Below are positions 23,673-36,760 of a DNA stretch of 59,615 nucleotides, one piece after another. The translations under genes were made by a program, and so were the position numbers. Position 1 is the first letter of the stretch. Each line of letters starts with the position of its first letter. Source of the stretch: Bigelowiella natans CCMP2755 (Eukaryota > Cercozoa > Chlorarachniophyceae); NCBI GenBank assembly GCA_000320545.1, contig ADNK01002659.1:1-59615 (forward strand), written 5' to 3'. The notes beneath the pieces were generated by a model, which ran no database searches, was not told the origin of the DNA, and saw nothing but the letters and a program-made list of their open reading frames with translations.

Positions 23673-24464
23673 TGTTGCTGGTGCACGCGAATGATGAGGA
23701 ATTTCCTCTTTGACCTCTTGATTAAGTTGATTCGATTACTTTAAACTGATGCTCTGGATGTGCAATGCACATTGTCCCATCTTGCCATGTCCATTTATAC
23801 AAGATATCAAATTTCACATTGCTTTTGTGGCTTTTGGTCGCTCAAGAAAAGCAGTTGCGGGCACATTATTGTAGCATGTTGACGAAAAATTCGTACGTCT
23901 AGCCAGCTAGACATGTCGTCCATTGTTACACATCTAGTCAGCAAGATCATGCATTAGTCTTCATGCATGCAGATCTAGCTGGATATATGCTAGCCTCACT
24001 AGCTCATCTACTTCATGCTAGCATGACGGCAGGATCTCTAGATCTCTAATGTGGAACTAACATGTTATCAATCGTTTTCACCATTGCATCATGCAACCAC
24101 CGTAACGCATGGTAGCATGTCCAGATCTAGAGATGTACATGTCCATTGTGCATGACGGACAGGCTACATCATTTCATGTTGATGTCTAATAAGTGCAGCA
24201 CCGGCGCCAACGACTGCATGAATCAGTGCGTGCATGCACGTACGCACCATGTTTATGCATCATGAATAAATTTATGAAGTGCAAAATTCACAGCGTAATA
24301 AATCATAAACTTTAAACAAACGAATTCGCCGATACTATGAGCCGTCTGCATATTTAATACGATGAACTAGATGAAATGGCTGGCTGCGCATGTAAAACCT
24401 GCACAACTGGATAAAGGCACGTATGTTTCTACACACACACATACACACACACACACACACACAC

Positions 24465-24495
<31 letters not shown>

Positions 24496-24605
24496 AGTCT
24501 ATCTTCATTGTTGTAGCGGTGGCAACAAAGGTCGCACATTTTCCACTACGAGATGTCATCGTTCTGATCAACAACACCGTTGTTTTGCTATGACGACATA
24601 TACAC
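23673..24605. other. Convergent spacer, dense in CTAG/CATG palindromes
   Basis: No gene. From about 23875 to 24250 the sequence is crowded with short palindromic words: CCAGCTAGACATG, CATGCATGCAGATCTAGC, TTCATGCTAGCATGACG, CTCTAGATCTCTA and CCAGATCTAGAGATG. A CA run (24431-24464) and a TA run (24467-24495) follow. Both flanking genes end here. Confidence 0.65.
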
Positions 24606-25738
24606 TTACAGCACGAGCTTCACAACGTTATCCTTTGAGGTGAAAGCTGGTTTCCCGAGATACGGGCACGTGCTGCATCGGAAGGCGTCACCAAGACCGC
24701 AGTTCCCACATGCCGATTTAGGCTCGGCGTTCGGGTCAATCTCTTGTTCCTGAGCATCGATGAGGGGTTTAAAATGAGGTGGTGGCTCCATTCATACAAT
24801 ACTACTCTCTTGCGGGTTCAAAACTACTGCTCTCAGTATGAAAATTACCTCTTTCAGGCCGCAGGTGCAGTCCTTGCATGCCTTGCGTTTTCCGCCAGGC
24901 CCGGTGCCACAGTCTTTGCTGTTCTTGTCTTTCACATTTGTGGGGGCGGCAATGTCCACCTTATCGACTTCTCGGTCCAATAAACTGGACAATACGTATA
25001 CATAAATCTCATCGTGATAAAGTAACAAGAGAATAATGCCCCGGATCTTAGATCAGAAGAATTTCGAAAATACTACAGAACAGCGTAGTGATGCAATATT
25101 TCTAGTCCCACACTATTTCCTATTTCCTCCACTCGTTGCACCATCCCCACTCTAATTAGGCCTTCTACTCCCACGCCCCTTTAATTTTCGTTGTCGAAAC
25201 CTATCTTCATCCTCGAGCTCCACGTCCTCTTCAGCAAGGTCATCATCTCCAAGAGCCCACACGCTTGCTTTTTTTTTCTCCTCCTGCCGTATTCTAGCGG
25301 TATCTTCCTTCGGTGCCACCGTCTTCTTGAATTTTTTAGCAGCGCCCAGTTTGAATGCAGGCTTCTTTGCGCTCACGGACTTCTTGGCCTCATCTGTCTT
25401 GATGTCTGTGAATCCTCCAAATAAAAGACTTCTCTCGACTGCTGGTAGATCGCCGGAGGTGCACATCGTTACGGTCGCACTGGGGCTCATCGTTCTCAAG
25501 AGATTGGCCATGTATGGTGTACCAAAAGGCTTTGGAGTTGAGATCCAAACCTATAGTTAATTCAACATCAATGTCACTCTAGACATGTGGCGTTTAAATC
25601 TTAGACCTGTTCGAATGTGTTGTCCGTTGCAGAGGTGAGCTTCGATTGATCTTCACTGCCCCATTTCACGGCAGATCCTGGAAGCTTCTCCGGAAATGAT
25701 ATAGAACTATCGAGGTGAAGAAATAGCTGCTGTGCCAT
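24606..25738 (-). CDS. DRE2: Anamorsin/Dre2 (CIAPIN1) cytosolic Fe-S cluster assembly factor
   Basis: Four exons: 25738-25607 (ATG), 25550-25201, 24984-24849 and 24749-24606 (TAA). They total 253 residues in phase. The protein carries both Dre2 iron-sulfur motifs. Motif A reads [17 protein letters not shown] (C-x8-11-C-x2-C-x-C type). Motif B, the family signature, reads [19 protein letters not shown] (two CX2C pairs). The linker has the usual DED.LLD element, here formed across the 25201/24984 junction ([13 protein letters not shown]). The N-terminal part is short (about 150 residues with the linker), smaller than typical methyltransferase-like domains of the family, and a Lys-rich stretch precedes the linker. 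Known role: electron transfer from Tah18/Ndor1 in cytosolic Fe-S protein biogenesis. It diverges from the NSUN2-like gene across 645 bp. Confidence 0.93.
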
Positions 25739-26383
25739 TTTCCTTTTTTCGTTACTCTTCCTAACATTGACATATGTTCATATGGTGAAGATTGGAAAAC
25801 TTTGTATCAAAATAATAGGAAGAAAATGTTAATCATATTCGTATTCTCTTACATTGCCCTCATCTAAAAAAAACAGAGATCTATTTTATGTTCTTTCGAA
25901 AGAACGCCTCTGGTAAATTTTCTTCGTAGAATAGACTTTTGGAAAAACTCGAATTCTGTCCCTTCGTCATCAGTTTCGAATGTTTTAATCTGTTCCCCGC
26001 TCTCAATTAGAGGCCCTACTCTTCAAAGCTAACTCCCTAATCCTTAATGAAGGTGATGGTGATGAAGGGCTACCGAGCGGGTTCTAGAAAGCTTCCCACG
26101 GAACCCAAACTAAGGACCGAAAAATAATTTAATTCCTTTTCTTTTTAAGATCAACCGAGCCTTCCATATTTACCTAGAAAACGAGAAACACTGACCATTT
26201 TATCTGATAATAATTCAATTCAGAAGTCGTAAGAGAGTAAGTTTCAGGTAGATTTCGACGATGCCAGTAGATTGAGTTTTAAAAAAATAATTATTCGGGT
26301 TTTTCGGCGCAGCTTCCTCAAATACCCGGAAGATAAAATCCCTGGCCGTGCACTTGCCCTATGCCAACAATCAGCACAAGAAG
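25739..26383. promoter_or_regulatory. Divergent spacer between Dre2 and NSUN2-like genes
   Basis: AT-rich 645-bp spacer between two start codons, expected to hold both promoters. No core promoter element could be assigned with confidence. Confidence 0.35.
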
Positions 26384-29300
26384 ATGATGAGGCCAAGATC
26401 CAGGCCAGGGGATCCTGGGCGTGTCAGTTATCGTCAATGGATCCTTTGTGTTTTTACTTTGAACGTGGCGTTGGTCCTTCTCAATGAATGGCCGAATGTT
26501 AGTCTATCGGCCGTTAGTCCATGCAAGGAGAGGCAGACATCCAACCGTGCCAGATTTGAATCCTATTGTAAGGACCAGGGTGTCGTTCATGATCATGGTA
26601 TGAAAAACGTTTGTAAGAGTTTGCAGGGCAGTGAAAAATTCATTCGAATGCATCTTGTTTATCAGAGTTGCAGGAGTTCATGTCTGCTATCACAAGGTCA
26701 GCCACCATCTTCTTATCATATTAAATGGTCGAGCGAGATAGAAAAACTCAATCTTCACAGGCAACTCCCTCGATCGTTCCGGTTGACAGCCGTTGAACCA
26801 ATTCGAAGCATATTGCTTCGGCAGGTTTGGCTTAATCATCGATTATATCGCCCTCTTTCATGAAGGCACTCATCATTCACATCACCCCGCTCTATCGTGA
26901 ATATATAGCTCCAAAGAAGAACGACGGCCAGCAATAGTACAATTAGAAGTGCACCTGCGCACAGGGCCAATGATTCTGGTTGTTGGGCGTCATTTCTCAA
27001 GGGAGTTTCATGGTATCCGGAAGGCCTCGCATGGAAAGTACCTCTAGCAGGTTTGACATCGAGACTCTACGAAGCTATCATACGCTTTTAAACGGCAGAT
27101 GTCATTTTGATTTATCGTCCCATGATACTACAGGTAGCTGTAACGCTAGCCAGGAAGCCACGCAGCTTGGCCACAATCGAACACGAAAGCACATAATTCG
27201 CTCACAGAAGCGCGGAACTGAGGACTACCAAAGGTGCAGTCTTCTCCCACTCCCAAGCATAAGCTCGTGTCCTTTACTAGAGCTGCAGACACCCCCTCCT
27301 CCCCTTCGACAGTTGCTTGAACGTTTTGAGAAGGATTCCGTGTGGCGTTATTACACCGTAGATGGCTGGAGAGGCATTCGGATTGCGGGCGACTCACGCA
27401 GGTAACACCAGGCTCTTTTGATTGTGATTGAGGCCATCTCGGAGAGGCAAAACAACATTTGTCTTCGTATTATTAGCAAGAACTGGCCTCTATGATTCCC
27501 CCGTTGGTTGTTGACCCTGCCCCGTCTGATTGGGTAGTATACAGATATACAGATGCAAAGTGGGAGTCGGGGGGGGGGGGGGAGAGATTGATCCGCTAAA
27601 GGGATTTTTATTTTTCGGCCACGTTTTCACATGTTTCTTCATCTATTTTTTTCTCTCGCCACTCTCGTAAAAGTTGAAACGCCTCCGTGCTACCCACCTA
27701 TTTTATAACCCCATGCCGTAGTTATTCCGTGCATGCTGAGTAGCCGTGAACACATTCACATCATCATCATCATCATCATCATCATCATTGTGATCGTTAC
27801 ACGAAGAGCATATTATTAAGGTACTAGATCTCTGTGCATCCCCCGGTTCAAAGACATCCCAGCTCTTGGACATGATGCGGGCAGCGAAAGGTAAGCGAGA
27901 TAAAATGTAAAACACGCACGCACGCACGCACACAACGATGACGTACGCTCATTTTGGATGTGACTTGTTGACCATCATAATACATTTTAATGCCTTTTCA
28001 TAGGTGGAATTGAAGAGGCCTCGGGGGTGCTTGTCGCTAACGAGCCGTACTACTGCTGCTGCTGCTGCTTCTGCGTTTCTGAAAACGACTTAGAAATGCA
28101 TTGATAGCCTCGTAAAGAAATAATAACAGCGGGTGGTTTGCATTGGGATTGCCATTCGTTTTAATTTCAACTTTCACTGGGAAAAAAAAAAAAAAACATC
28201 ACTATTTGATTAAAGGGTAGAAGGCGAGACAGCTCTCCCGCCGCCCCTCTTGACCTTACACTGTTTTTTGAAAAGGTCCTCTTCCTTTTAAAAATTCTCT
28301 CTTTTTCCTACTCCCCTACACAGCTCCTTCAGCAGGGCGAAGATCCTCGTTCACCAGCTGCATCGATTGAAAGGTTGGTTATCGCCAACCCCCTCCCCAC
28401 CCGCGTGCTCCAATTTCTATATCTACATCGTATCCGCGCACTGCTACTAATTTGGAAGAAATTGTTTAATCACCTTATTGGCGATGCTGCTCTGTCGTGT
28501 TTTAGGAATTGAAAAAGTCATCGTAACTTCCTCAGACGCCAGGTATAAAAGCGCCATATCGTACGCGCCCAGCTCCTCCTGTAGTCATTACTTTCTGTCA
28601 CGACTTAGCATTAGTCGTCACGAGAAGTGCTGCCTTGCACACCGTGTATTTATGATTGTATCGATATTCAGACTCTTTTTCCAATGGAGAAGTGAGAAGC
28701 TTCTCTCCTCTCTGCAGATATGTGACGTTGCCTGCTGATTTCCTTAAACAACTCTTGGTAATCTAACCGTAGATCATTTCCCCTGCGAGTGCAATTTGAT
28801 AAGATTCTCTGCGACGTCCCTTGCACGGTACACTTGAAGAGGGGGGGATAGGATGCAGAACTAACTCTTGTTGTCAAAGCAAGGAACATCTCGTGCTTTT
28901 GGTTGGTATTAGTCCTAATTTATTTCCCTTGAAATACGGTTTTGTTGCGACGAATGCCTCGGCTACATGGACGCCCACACGCCAGTGCGATGGAACGATA
29001 GGTATATCCCGCGCGGAGCTGTCGGACTAAACATGCACGTGCAGATTTTGTCCAATATCAGTTTGAGATGTATATCACTTCTCAGGGAAAAATGCGAACC
29101 TCCTCGACGAGTGGAGATCATTCGATGGTTTGCACATTAACTTCATACTTACATTGCAACAACAGCGGCGGCGTGCAGAAATAGGCTATATCCCGCGACT
29201 GCTGTTCAAACCTTGCACTCTCCTCAACTGTCCTTGATCACTTGTTAAAATGCATTAAAAGGGGAGGCCATCCACAAACTCCAGCTCGACATCTTGCGAC

Positions 29301-29466
29301 AGGCAGCAAAGCTTTTGCTCCCGGTAACATAGCCGTTCATCGTTGAGCAGGGAGGGGGCAATTAAGACAGGGTGGGGGTGGGAAGTAGACATTTCATCCA
29401 CAATATCGCCAATGTCATTTCTCGCTCATGAAATGAGATTCATATTTCTTCTAAACCAAGCTGAGA

Positions 29467-29517
<51 letters not shown>

Positions 29518-29573
29518 AATTCTAAACCCAATATCAATAATGCTAAGTCCATTATCGCCACCACCATCGTCAT

Positions 29574-29619
<46 letters not shown>

Positions 29620-31702
29620 GCGATTGTCTATACATTCCTGTGGAACAACATCAAAGGGCGGCAGGATCATCTACTCGACATGCTCACTGAATCCTCTTGA
29701 GAACGAAGCAGTTGTAGCTGCCTTTTTGCGCGAGTCGCAGGGCGCCTTTCGCCTCCAAAACCTCTCCTCCGTGCTGCCCCCCGAGTTGCGATGGAGCCCG
29801 GTATAGGGGGACGGGGAGGGGATAGGAGAACTAGAATCAAATTCAGAAGGAAAGAGTACAATGCTCACGTAGTATTCGAGTTTCAGCCTTTTGGTGTTTG
29901 AGTCGTCTGTGAAGTCTTCAATTTCGATTCGTTGTGAGGATGCATCTATCTTGTACGATCAATACGATCAATCTTCCTCTGCCCTCCCGCTTTTGGGCCT
30001 GTCGTTCGTTCTTTCCTTGACACTAGAATCATTAGTTGTCCGTTGGTTTAATTCTTCGATACTTTCCTCTCCTCCTCTTCAAAAAGGGCCTCCCAACTTG
30101 GAAATATCCGTCTGTATCGCCAGAGGAGATTTCTCGAAATTTGAGTAGCAATAGCAGTACTTTTATCGCAGCAAAGCACGCCACAATGATTCCTCCTCAA
30201 GTGAGAGAATTCCAAGGGGATCAGAGCTTGGAGTTGTGCGCTCGTCTACTTCCTCATCGCACGGAAACCAGCGGTAAATAATTGTGGGTCGTTTTTCTGA
30301 GCGAGACGTATGTGTCAAAGCAAGAGGGGTCATCAACTTGTGCTCACATTCGAATTTTGCAACGATCCATCACTAATCCTTCTTCTACTACACCGCATAT
30401 AGGTTTCTTTATCGCTTCGTTGGAACGACGCGAAACGCATGATGATAACATGCGCAACAAAGCCGAAGGCGCTATTGACCTGCTGCCAAAAGATAACGTG
30501 GTCTCCCCTTCTATCGAAGCAGAAGAACCTGTTAAATCGCATTCCTCCTTCACAGTGAACAACAGTTCTGATGATCATCGTCCTGGATTTGGCGGCTGTA
30601 GTAATGAAACCGATGCCGAAACCAGGCCATTTGGTGTTTCAGAGAGTCTTTGGAAGCATCTTTCCCCCACCAGCCGGCGACGTGTCATCTCTTATTCTCT
30701 GCGAAAGGGGCTCGGCACTCGAAACTCCTCTCAAGAGATACAACGACAACAAAGGAAGGAACATAACAGCTCTAATGTAAAGGGCAGGGACAGCGTTATC
30801 AGCAACGAGTTTGTTCGCGTCAATAGACAGAGATTCATAATGCTGCACAACGATTCGTCAGTGGCCGCACGAAGTTTGTGGGAGGAGTTTCGAGTCCAAA
30901 GGTGGGGTTTTCAAAGCGGTGATTGTGCTAGTCTTGCGATGCTGGGTAGTAAAAAGGACAGGCATGGGTCGCGACAAGTCCAAAATATTATGATAACTTT
31001 ACACGTCGTTGTTTCCTCGGCTATTTTTAGCACTTCGGACCGGCTTTGGGGTTCAGATGTGAAAACAGGTATTCTCGCCTCTACGTCCATTCTTCCCTCA
31101 TACCCTCCTTTTCAATTGCTGATGGGAGGAGTGAAGCTTTGTCCAGATGTTCTCCGCTTTTGTGAGCTCCTGCTCTTTGTCAAAGGCGCATCATTGAGGC
31201 ATCCGCTCAATTATCTTCGCCTTACTTTTTTTAACATCAGGCTTTCCACGAAAGATATACTGCGTAAGCGAGGACGTTGGTAATGCATATGGTCGTCAAT
31301 ATGAACTTACAAATGTCTTCTCTTGAGGCAAGGACGCTGATGAGTGTTCTTGACAACCGATCCAGGCTCGATTTTAAAGCATATCGGTGCGGTTCGTTTC
31401 AATATCTTTTCAGCCGGTGGGTTAAGTCCTTAGCACAGGCATCGCCAACATCACGCCATCTTCGTTCTTCATAGAATATCTTCTTGTTGTGTTTTGCGTA
31501 TTCTTAATTCATATGCCCTTTGAAATGCGGGTTTTCTACGGCATTGGGCGGATAGGAGTGGAGGCCTTCATCGTAACCTCTTACAAGGTCGCAACGTTTG
31601 CACAGTAATTAGAGCAAATTTAACGAATTTATGAAGACTCGCTCTTCCTCGGTTCATTCACACAAATATAGCATCTTTTTGTGCCACTAAACATACTTGC
31701 GA

Positions 31703-31744
<42 letters not shown>

Positions 31745-32800
31745 AAAGGTTCCAAACGTGGACCCTGAAGACACGTCACCCTGGAGGAAAAAGACTGTAT
31801 ATAGATGTACGGAGAGAGGTGCAGAGATTTGTGGTCGGGATTTTACTACCTCTACTACTGAAAGCAGTAAGGAGGAAAGAGGCTTGCAGACGACGCAAGG
31901 ATCATTCATCGCTCCTAGCGATGTTAAAGATACACGGAGAATCATAGGAATGAAACCACTTGAGCTTTGCTGTTTGCTGATGGCGCAAAACGGGTTTTCA
32001 AAAGAGGCGCTGCGACGTCTCCGGTTTGATGATGGGTTCATAGAAGACCTAGGTACCGCCTCCTCCCCCTTTGCCTACCATGCCAATACGATAGTTTCTT
32101 CAATGCAGGGTTGTAACACACGAGTGTTAAAATGAGGGGAAGCGCTATGAGTTCTACGTTTTCGCGCGACATCGAATCATATCGAATTAGAGAACTTATC
32201 GCCGCCATTGCATTCTCCTTTAAACTACAGAGACCATGAGTGCTGGCCCAGGACTTGGGTACGTGAAGGCAAAAAAGACAATGTCCAACGATCGATCGGC
32301 CGATATTTGCAGCGCGATGAGAGCAGTAAGTGTCGAGGGCTCGGAGGTGTCTTCATTCCCTTGCGTCCCAATATGGATTAGCCCCTCCAGATCAGTATCC
32401 GTGTTTCTCAGCAGGGTGAGGCATCGACTCAGTTCGCTCATTCTATCTCTGTCTTTATGTTGTTTGTGTGTGTGTGTGTGTTGAATATATGTGCGTGTAT
32501 CTGGCGAGCTTAATAGTTACGTCGCTCGTGTTTTTGACACCACTTTAGAACGCAAGGATGGGGCTGCTAGATTTTATCCTCGAGGCATACCCAATGCTAT
32601 TATCTGAGTTGAGGAGGGTTATCGATTTGGCTTCTAAGAGATCTCCAGACAGATCGCCACCAGAATCGCAAGAGGAGCAGCAAAAGGAGAAGAGGGACGT
32701 CGCAGCTACTCCCAGCGATGATGATCTGGGATCGGAATTGTTCCAGGCGTTTTCAGAGGTTTCATGTCAGCGCGAACTTTCGCTACTTGGGGCTACGTGA
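26384..32800 (+). CDS. NSUN2/Trm4-type RNA cytosine-5 methyltransferase
   Basis: Highly split gene. Exons read include 26384-26579, 26666-26696, 26761-26824, one near 26990-27040 ([10 protein letters not shown]), 27477-27533, 27821-27890, 28004-28046, 28324-28373, 28506-28542, 28773-28827, 28986-29001, 29086-29127, 29262-29323, 29657-29800, 30087-30273 and 30403 onward; later coding runs at 31748-32050, 32231-32332 and 32549-32800 (TGA). Family landmarks occur in order: the SAM motif [15 protein letters not shown], motif [12 protein letters not shown] with DGT after it, motif [22 protein letters not shown] with the catalytic TC, then [10 protein letters not shown] and GFFIASLE. Both the motif IV and motif VI cysteines are present. 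Known reaction: SAM-dependent m5C formation in tRNA and other RNAs, mostly nuclear. Downstream of 30403 the protein is divergent and exon borders are uncertain; the start at 26384 is the best ATG. Confidence 0.9.
27755..27790. repeat. (TCA)n run in NSUN2-like intron
   Basis: About eleven TCA/ATC units, ending 31 bp before the acceptor of the SAM-motif exon (27821). Confidence 0.85.
29468..29622. repeat. (TA)n and (ATC)n microsatellites before the motif VI exon
   Basis: TA run (about 29469-29518) and trinucleotide ATC run (about 29585-29619) within the intron 29324-29656 of the NSUN2-like gene. Confidence 0.85.
31704..31742. repeat. (GT)n run in NSUN2-like gene
   Basis: About nineteen GT units immediately upstream of the likely acceptor (TTTAAAG at about 31747) of the exon that begins [15 protein letters not shown]. 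Confidence 0.85.
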
Positions 32801-33204
32801 TGCGTGTGTGCAAAGGAGAGGGGTATTTGTAGTTAGATACAGCCCCGTCATGTTGTACCGCCAGCATCGCCCAATGCACTTGTCTAGAAGTGTCTGAACT
32901 TTATTTGTATAAAATGAGACAGAAAAACAGCTCTCTACGTCGTTACACGGCATGTGGCGCTATTAGCAGGGTTATGATTTGCTATGAAGTACATCTATTT
33001 TCTTATAAGAATGTGTGTATAACATATGATGACAACTGCACACATGTGAGCAAACATGTGTAGTCATGGTGGTGAATCTACTCAATCGCTGCTTGTAAGC
33101 TATACTCGCTCTGCACTTGCTTTCGCAGAAGCAAAAAGTGCTATTCAAGTTATACAAGTGGCCATGCACAAGTATATGACTTAAAACGTCTTTGATAAGA
33201 GACT
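32801..33204. other. Convergent spacer between NSUN2-like and CRTISO-like genes
   Basis: 404 bp between facing stops, no gene seen. Unlike the other convergent spacers it has few CTAG/CATG words (one TCTAGA and scattered CATG). Confidence 0.5.
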
Positions 33205-33647
33205 TTACATGGCAGCAGAGGCTGGTTTTGTAAGAGTGTCGTCATACAATCCGCTGTCGCGCAGATCACTTAACAACTGCAGATGCTCGTCTATGCTTGC
33301 AATTGAGTTGGCAGCATTAATTCCTGATGCCGCCACAGCTGGTACTGTCAGGATATCATTGCAAAAAGAACATAGTGAAGTAAGTTTGCTTACACCCTCT
33401 GTCAAACAAAGATGGGGACTCGTTAATGTGCACATACACACACGCGCGCGCACACGTGCGCGCACATATTGAATTGATATACCTCCAACCCCAGGAAAAC
33501 ACGAATCACCGCAGCGCAAGAAGCCTTCGATCTTAGATAAGTAGGAAACATAACAAGCGCGTATATATCAAAGCAGCAGTTTCTCGAAGCTATAAGGGGT
33601 GGTATTAAATATGTGATAACTATTGATGATAAAATGGGAAAACAAAA

Positions 33648-33687
<40 letters not shown>

Positions 33688-34675
33688 CAGTCGACGCGGC
33701 TGAACCACCAGAACTACTCCTCGCTAACGGCGAGAGAGTCTCTAAATTCACCTGCGTCTTTGCACCGGGAAAGGAGGCCTTTCCCGCTGGAATATTCGGC
33801 CCATACGCTCCCTTATGCCTTCGTAGGAACCGCTCGTGCGTCAACGGGCTTGCTGTCATATTAGCGCCCTTTATTACCTGCGACAACGACGATAAAAGAG
33901 CTATGATCATAGCAGCCCACGATGCGTTAATGTTTAATTCCTCGCTACTCCATGATTGAATACCCTTTGTTTTATGTCGGGAATCGACTTCTCCAAGGCC
34001 TCCCAGAGGACTGCGCTTCTGCGCGACAACAAGTAAGTAGTAGCAGCAAGCTGAGCGACTCGATGGCGACGGTACCGCGGATACCACAAGAAACAATAAA
34101 CGCAAAAACACCGCAGCAGTAGCAGCAGCAGCAGCAGCCAGGTGCACCCTCTCGCACCGCCGATTTTTCTCGCACCATCGACTCTCTCCCCAACCCCACC
34201 TCTCTTCCTTGAGGCGTTCGTAAGATGCCTTGTCCTTCACGTTGGGCGATGTGTAGATGTCATATGGCTCATTTCCAGCAAGGTAGGCATGGACTACGTG
34301 ATGGCCTTCAGGAGCGAGTGACGGGTCCAGGAGCGACGGTATTGACACCACGATCTGCATGGATGAATGAAACGAGCCATGGGTATAGTCAAAGCGACCA
34401 GTTTTGAGTCCGGAGATAGCACCAATAGCAATATGCAGCACTGCTATTCTCGGATTGCAGCTCTCGTTTGTTTGGGATTATTCTCTATCTAACGTGCTCG
34501 TGTGTTGGGTTGGCGAGTGGTGTGCGCACATACGAGGTTACGCTCGGCGTCGATCGGCCTGTCCCAGTCCTGTACGACAACCTGGTGCGGCTCCAAACCG
34601 CTTGTATCGAGGCCCTCGGCAGATATCCCTGATAGGAAGAGGATGGGGGGGGCAATCAAGTCCTTCACGGAAGAT

Positions 34676-34716
<41 letters not shown>

Positions 34717-34864
34717 ATTAGATCCTGCGGTGGTACGAACCAAGATGTAGGTGTGATATGCTGTTTGTGGGGGCAATGCTGTCGGCGTAGGACGTGAACT
34801 CCCGTGCTCTGAGAGTATGGGAAAAGAAACGCATCATGCCAATCATCTAGTGTTGGTGCGTATT

Positions 34865-34900
<36 letters not shown>

Positions 34901-35111
34901 GTATTTGTTTGATTATGCGACGGTATGAGCTCCGCCATGGGCTATCGAAAAGCCGTGTTGAAGGAGAAAGAACTCTTCACGTTTTCTTTCAGGGGCAATT
35001 CTACTAGTATACATGCCAGCGCCTCTCACCCACCCCTTAGAGTGCGTAGTTTGACTTCGTAGCAGGTCAGCTGTATTCCACAATGGCGCGTTGGAAACCT
35101 ATCATATATAT

Positions 35112-35151
<40 letters not shown>

Positions 35152-36716
35152 GAAAATAAACATATCTGTTTTCTAACCTCCCCCCCCCCCCCGTTTATTT
35201 CATCCTCTTTATGAAAACCTACCACCGCCTCGGAGGCAAAGATCTTCTCCCCGTTTGATAACACCACGCCACGTGCTCTTCATTATGATAATCAGAAAAT
35301 TAAACAGAAGCACATTTGAATCTTCAAGTCCCTATGATATACCCCCCCCCCCCCCCCCCTTCAAATATCCCCGTGCTATATTACCGATTGCCATCATCAA
35401 CAATGATATGATCAACGTGTGATTTTAGCCGTATCTGCCCGCCATTCTTCTCCAGCCCTTTACGAGAACAAACGGTGTGAAATAACAAATATATTCGAAA
35501 GTTCTGGGCTAGGGTATTACACAGAAAATATTGTAGCATATCGGCGTTCTGTCGCTTTCTTGTATGTAGCACACGCGGCTTTAGCGGTGAGGTTAGATAT
35601 TTGCGATGCAAAATGCGAATTAAATTGTTGATTATTGCATGCAGCTATGAAGAAACGGCACGCTCGCTGCTCTATAGCGACAAAATTCAATGAACGTTTC
35701 GTATGCATGCTTTTGCCATATGCGATGGCAACCAAAGCGCTCTCTGCAATACCTCTGACCAGAGTATCCACAATAGCCCTCCCCCCGCCTTTCGGAGCAT
35801 CTAAAACAGCACCTAAGGACAGCAACCGTGAATGTCCTGTGAATATACCGAGCTTCGCAGAATTCCTCTCTCGCTCGCTTTGTATTGTGATAATACTAAT
35901 AACTATTAACCAGAGCGTAAGGGATAAAACATTTATGAAATCCCCGTCCGCTCCCCCCCCCCCCCGCCCCCGGCCCTTTGTCGTCTCACCCCCTTTGTGC
36001 ATCTCGCCGAGCATGTAGATCACAGCCGCGGCTGTGGTGCCGTCAGCAGGAAGTCCGCAAAGCGCGAAGGCAAGGAAGTTGAGCCAATTGTAGAGGAACT
36101 ATTATATTTGATGGCGGGTAAGGCGATCGATGATGATAAGAAGCAAGAGGAGGAGGGCGGACAAAAATACTATCAGAGGAGAAGTAAGGAGAATGAGGAG
36201 AAGTCTCTTACTTTGTTGGTTACTGTTCCTTCTAGGATAGAGTCCAAAGGCCCAGCCACTGATGCCGTCGCAGGCCCTAATAATTGCAGATTGTCAGCTT
36301 AGTACTCCCTTCAATTTGTATGGCTACTTCAGGATTTTCCACCTGGTTTTAGGAGGGCTGGAAGGTACCTGATGAGGAATGGCAATGATGATGGAAATGA
36401 TGATGATGAGACACAAGAATATATCGATCAGTATGAGGATAATTATAACGATGCGACGGCCATTAATTGATAGTAAAAGCCCCATTTAATCATATGCGAA
36501 GGACTGATTATAACGATGCTCATATCTACCTAAAAATCGTTCGAACAACGTTCAAATCTGAGCGCATAACTAATGGCGGCAGGGAGGATGAGCTCTCATG
36601 CAAAGGCCCGATCTTAAAGATGTTGTAACAGATTTCAGCATTATCAAAAGACTATTCACAGCAAGAAACTATAAATTTTGAAAGAAAGAGAAAGCGTGTA
36701 TTTGTGTATGCGTGTG

Positions 36717-36760
<44 letters not shown>

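Noticed and set aside
28758-28772. A 15-nt intron (GTAATC...CGTAG) in the NSUN2-like gene
   Set aside because: It would leave the reading frame wrong for ILCDVPC. Using 28543-28772 as one intron keeps phase and needs no ultrashort intron.
33209-33472. Plus-strand frame antisense to the CRTISO-like 3' exons
   Set aside because: The minus strand encodes the conserved CGDSCFPG and VPAVAASG motifs there, so this is a shadow frame.
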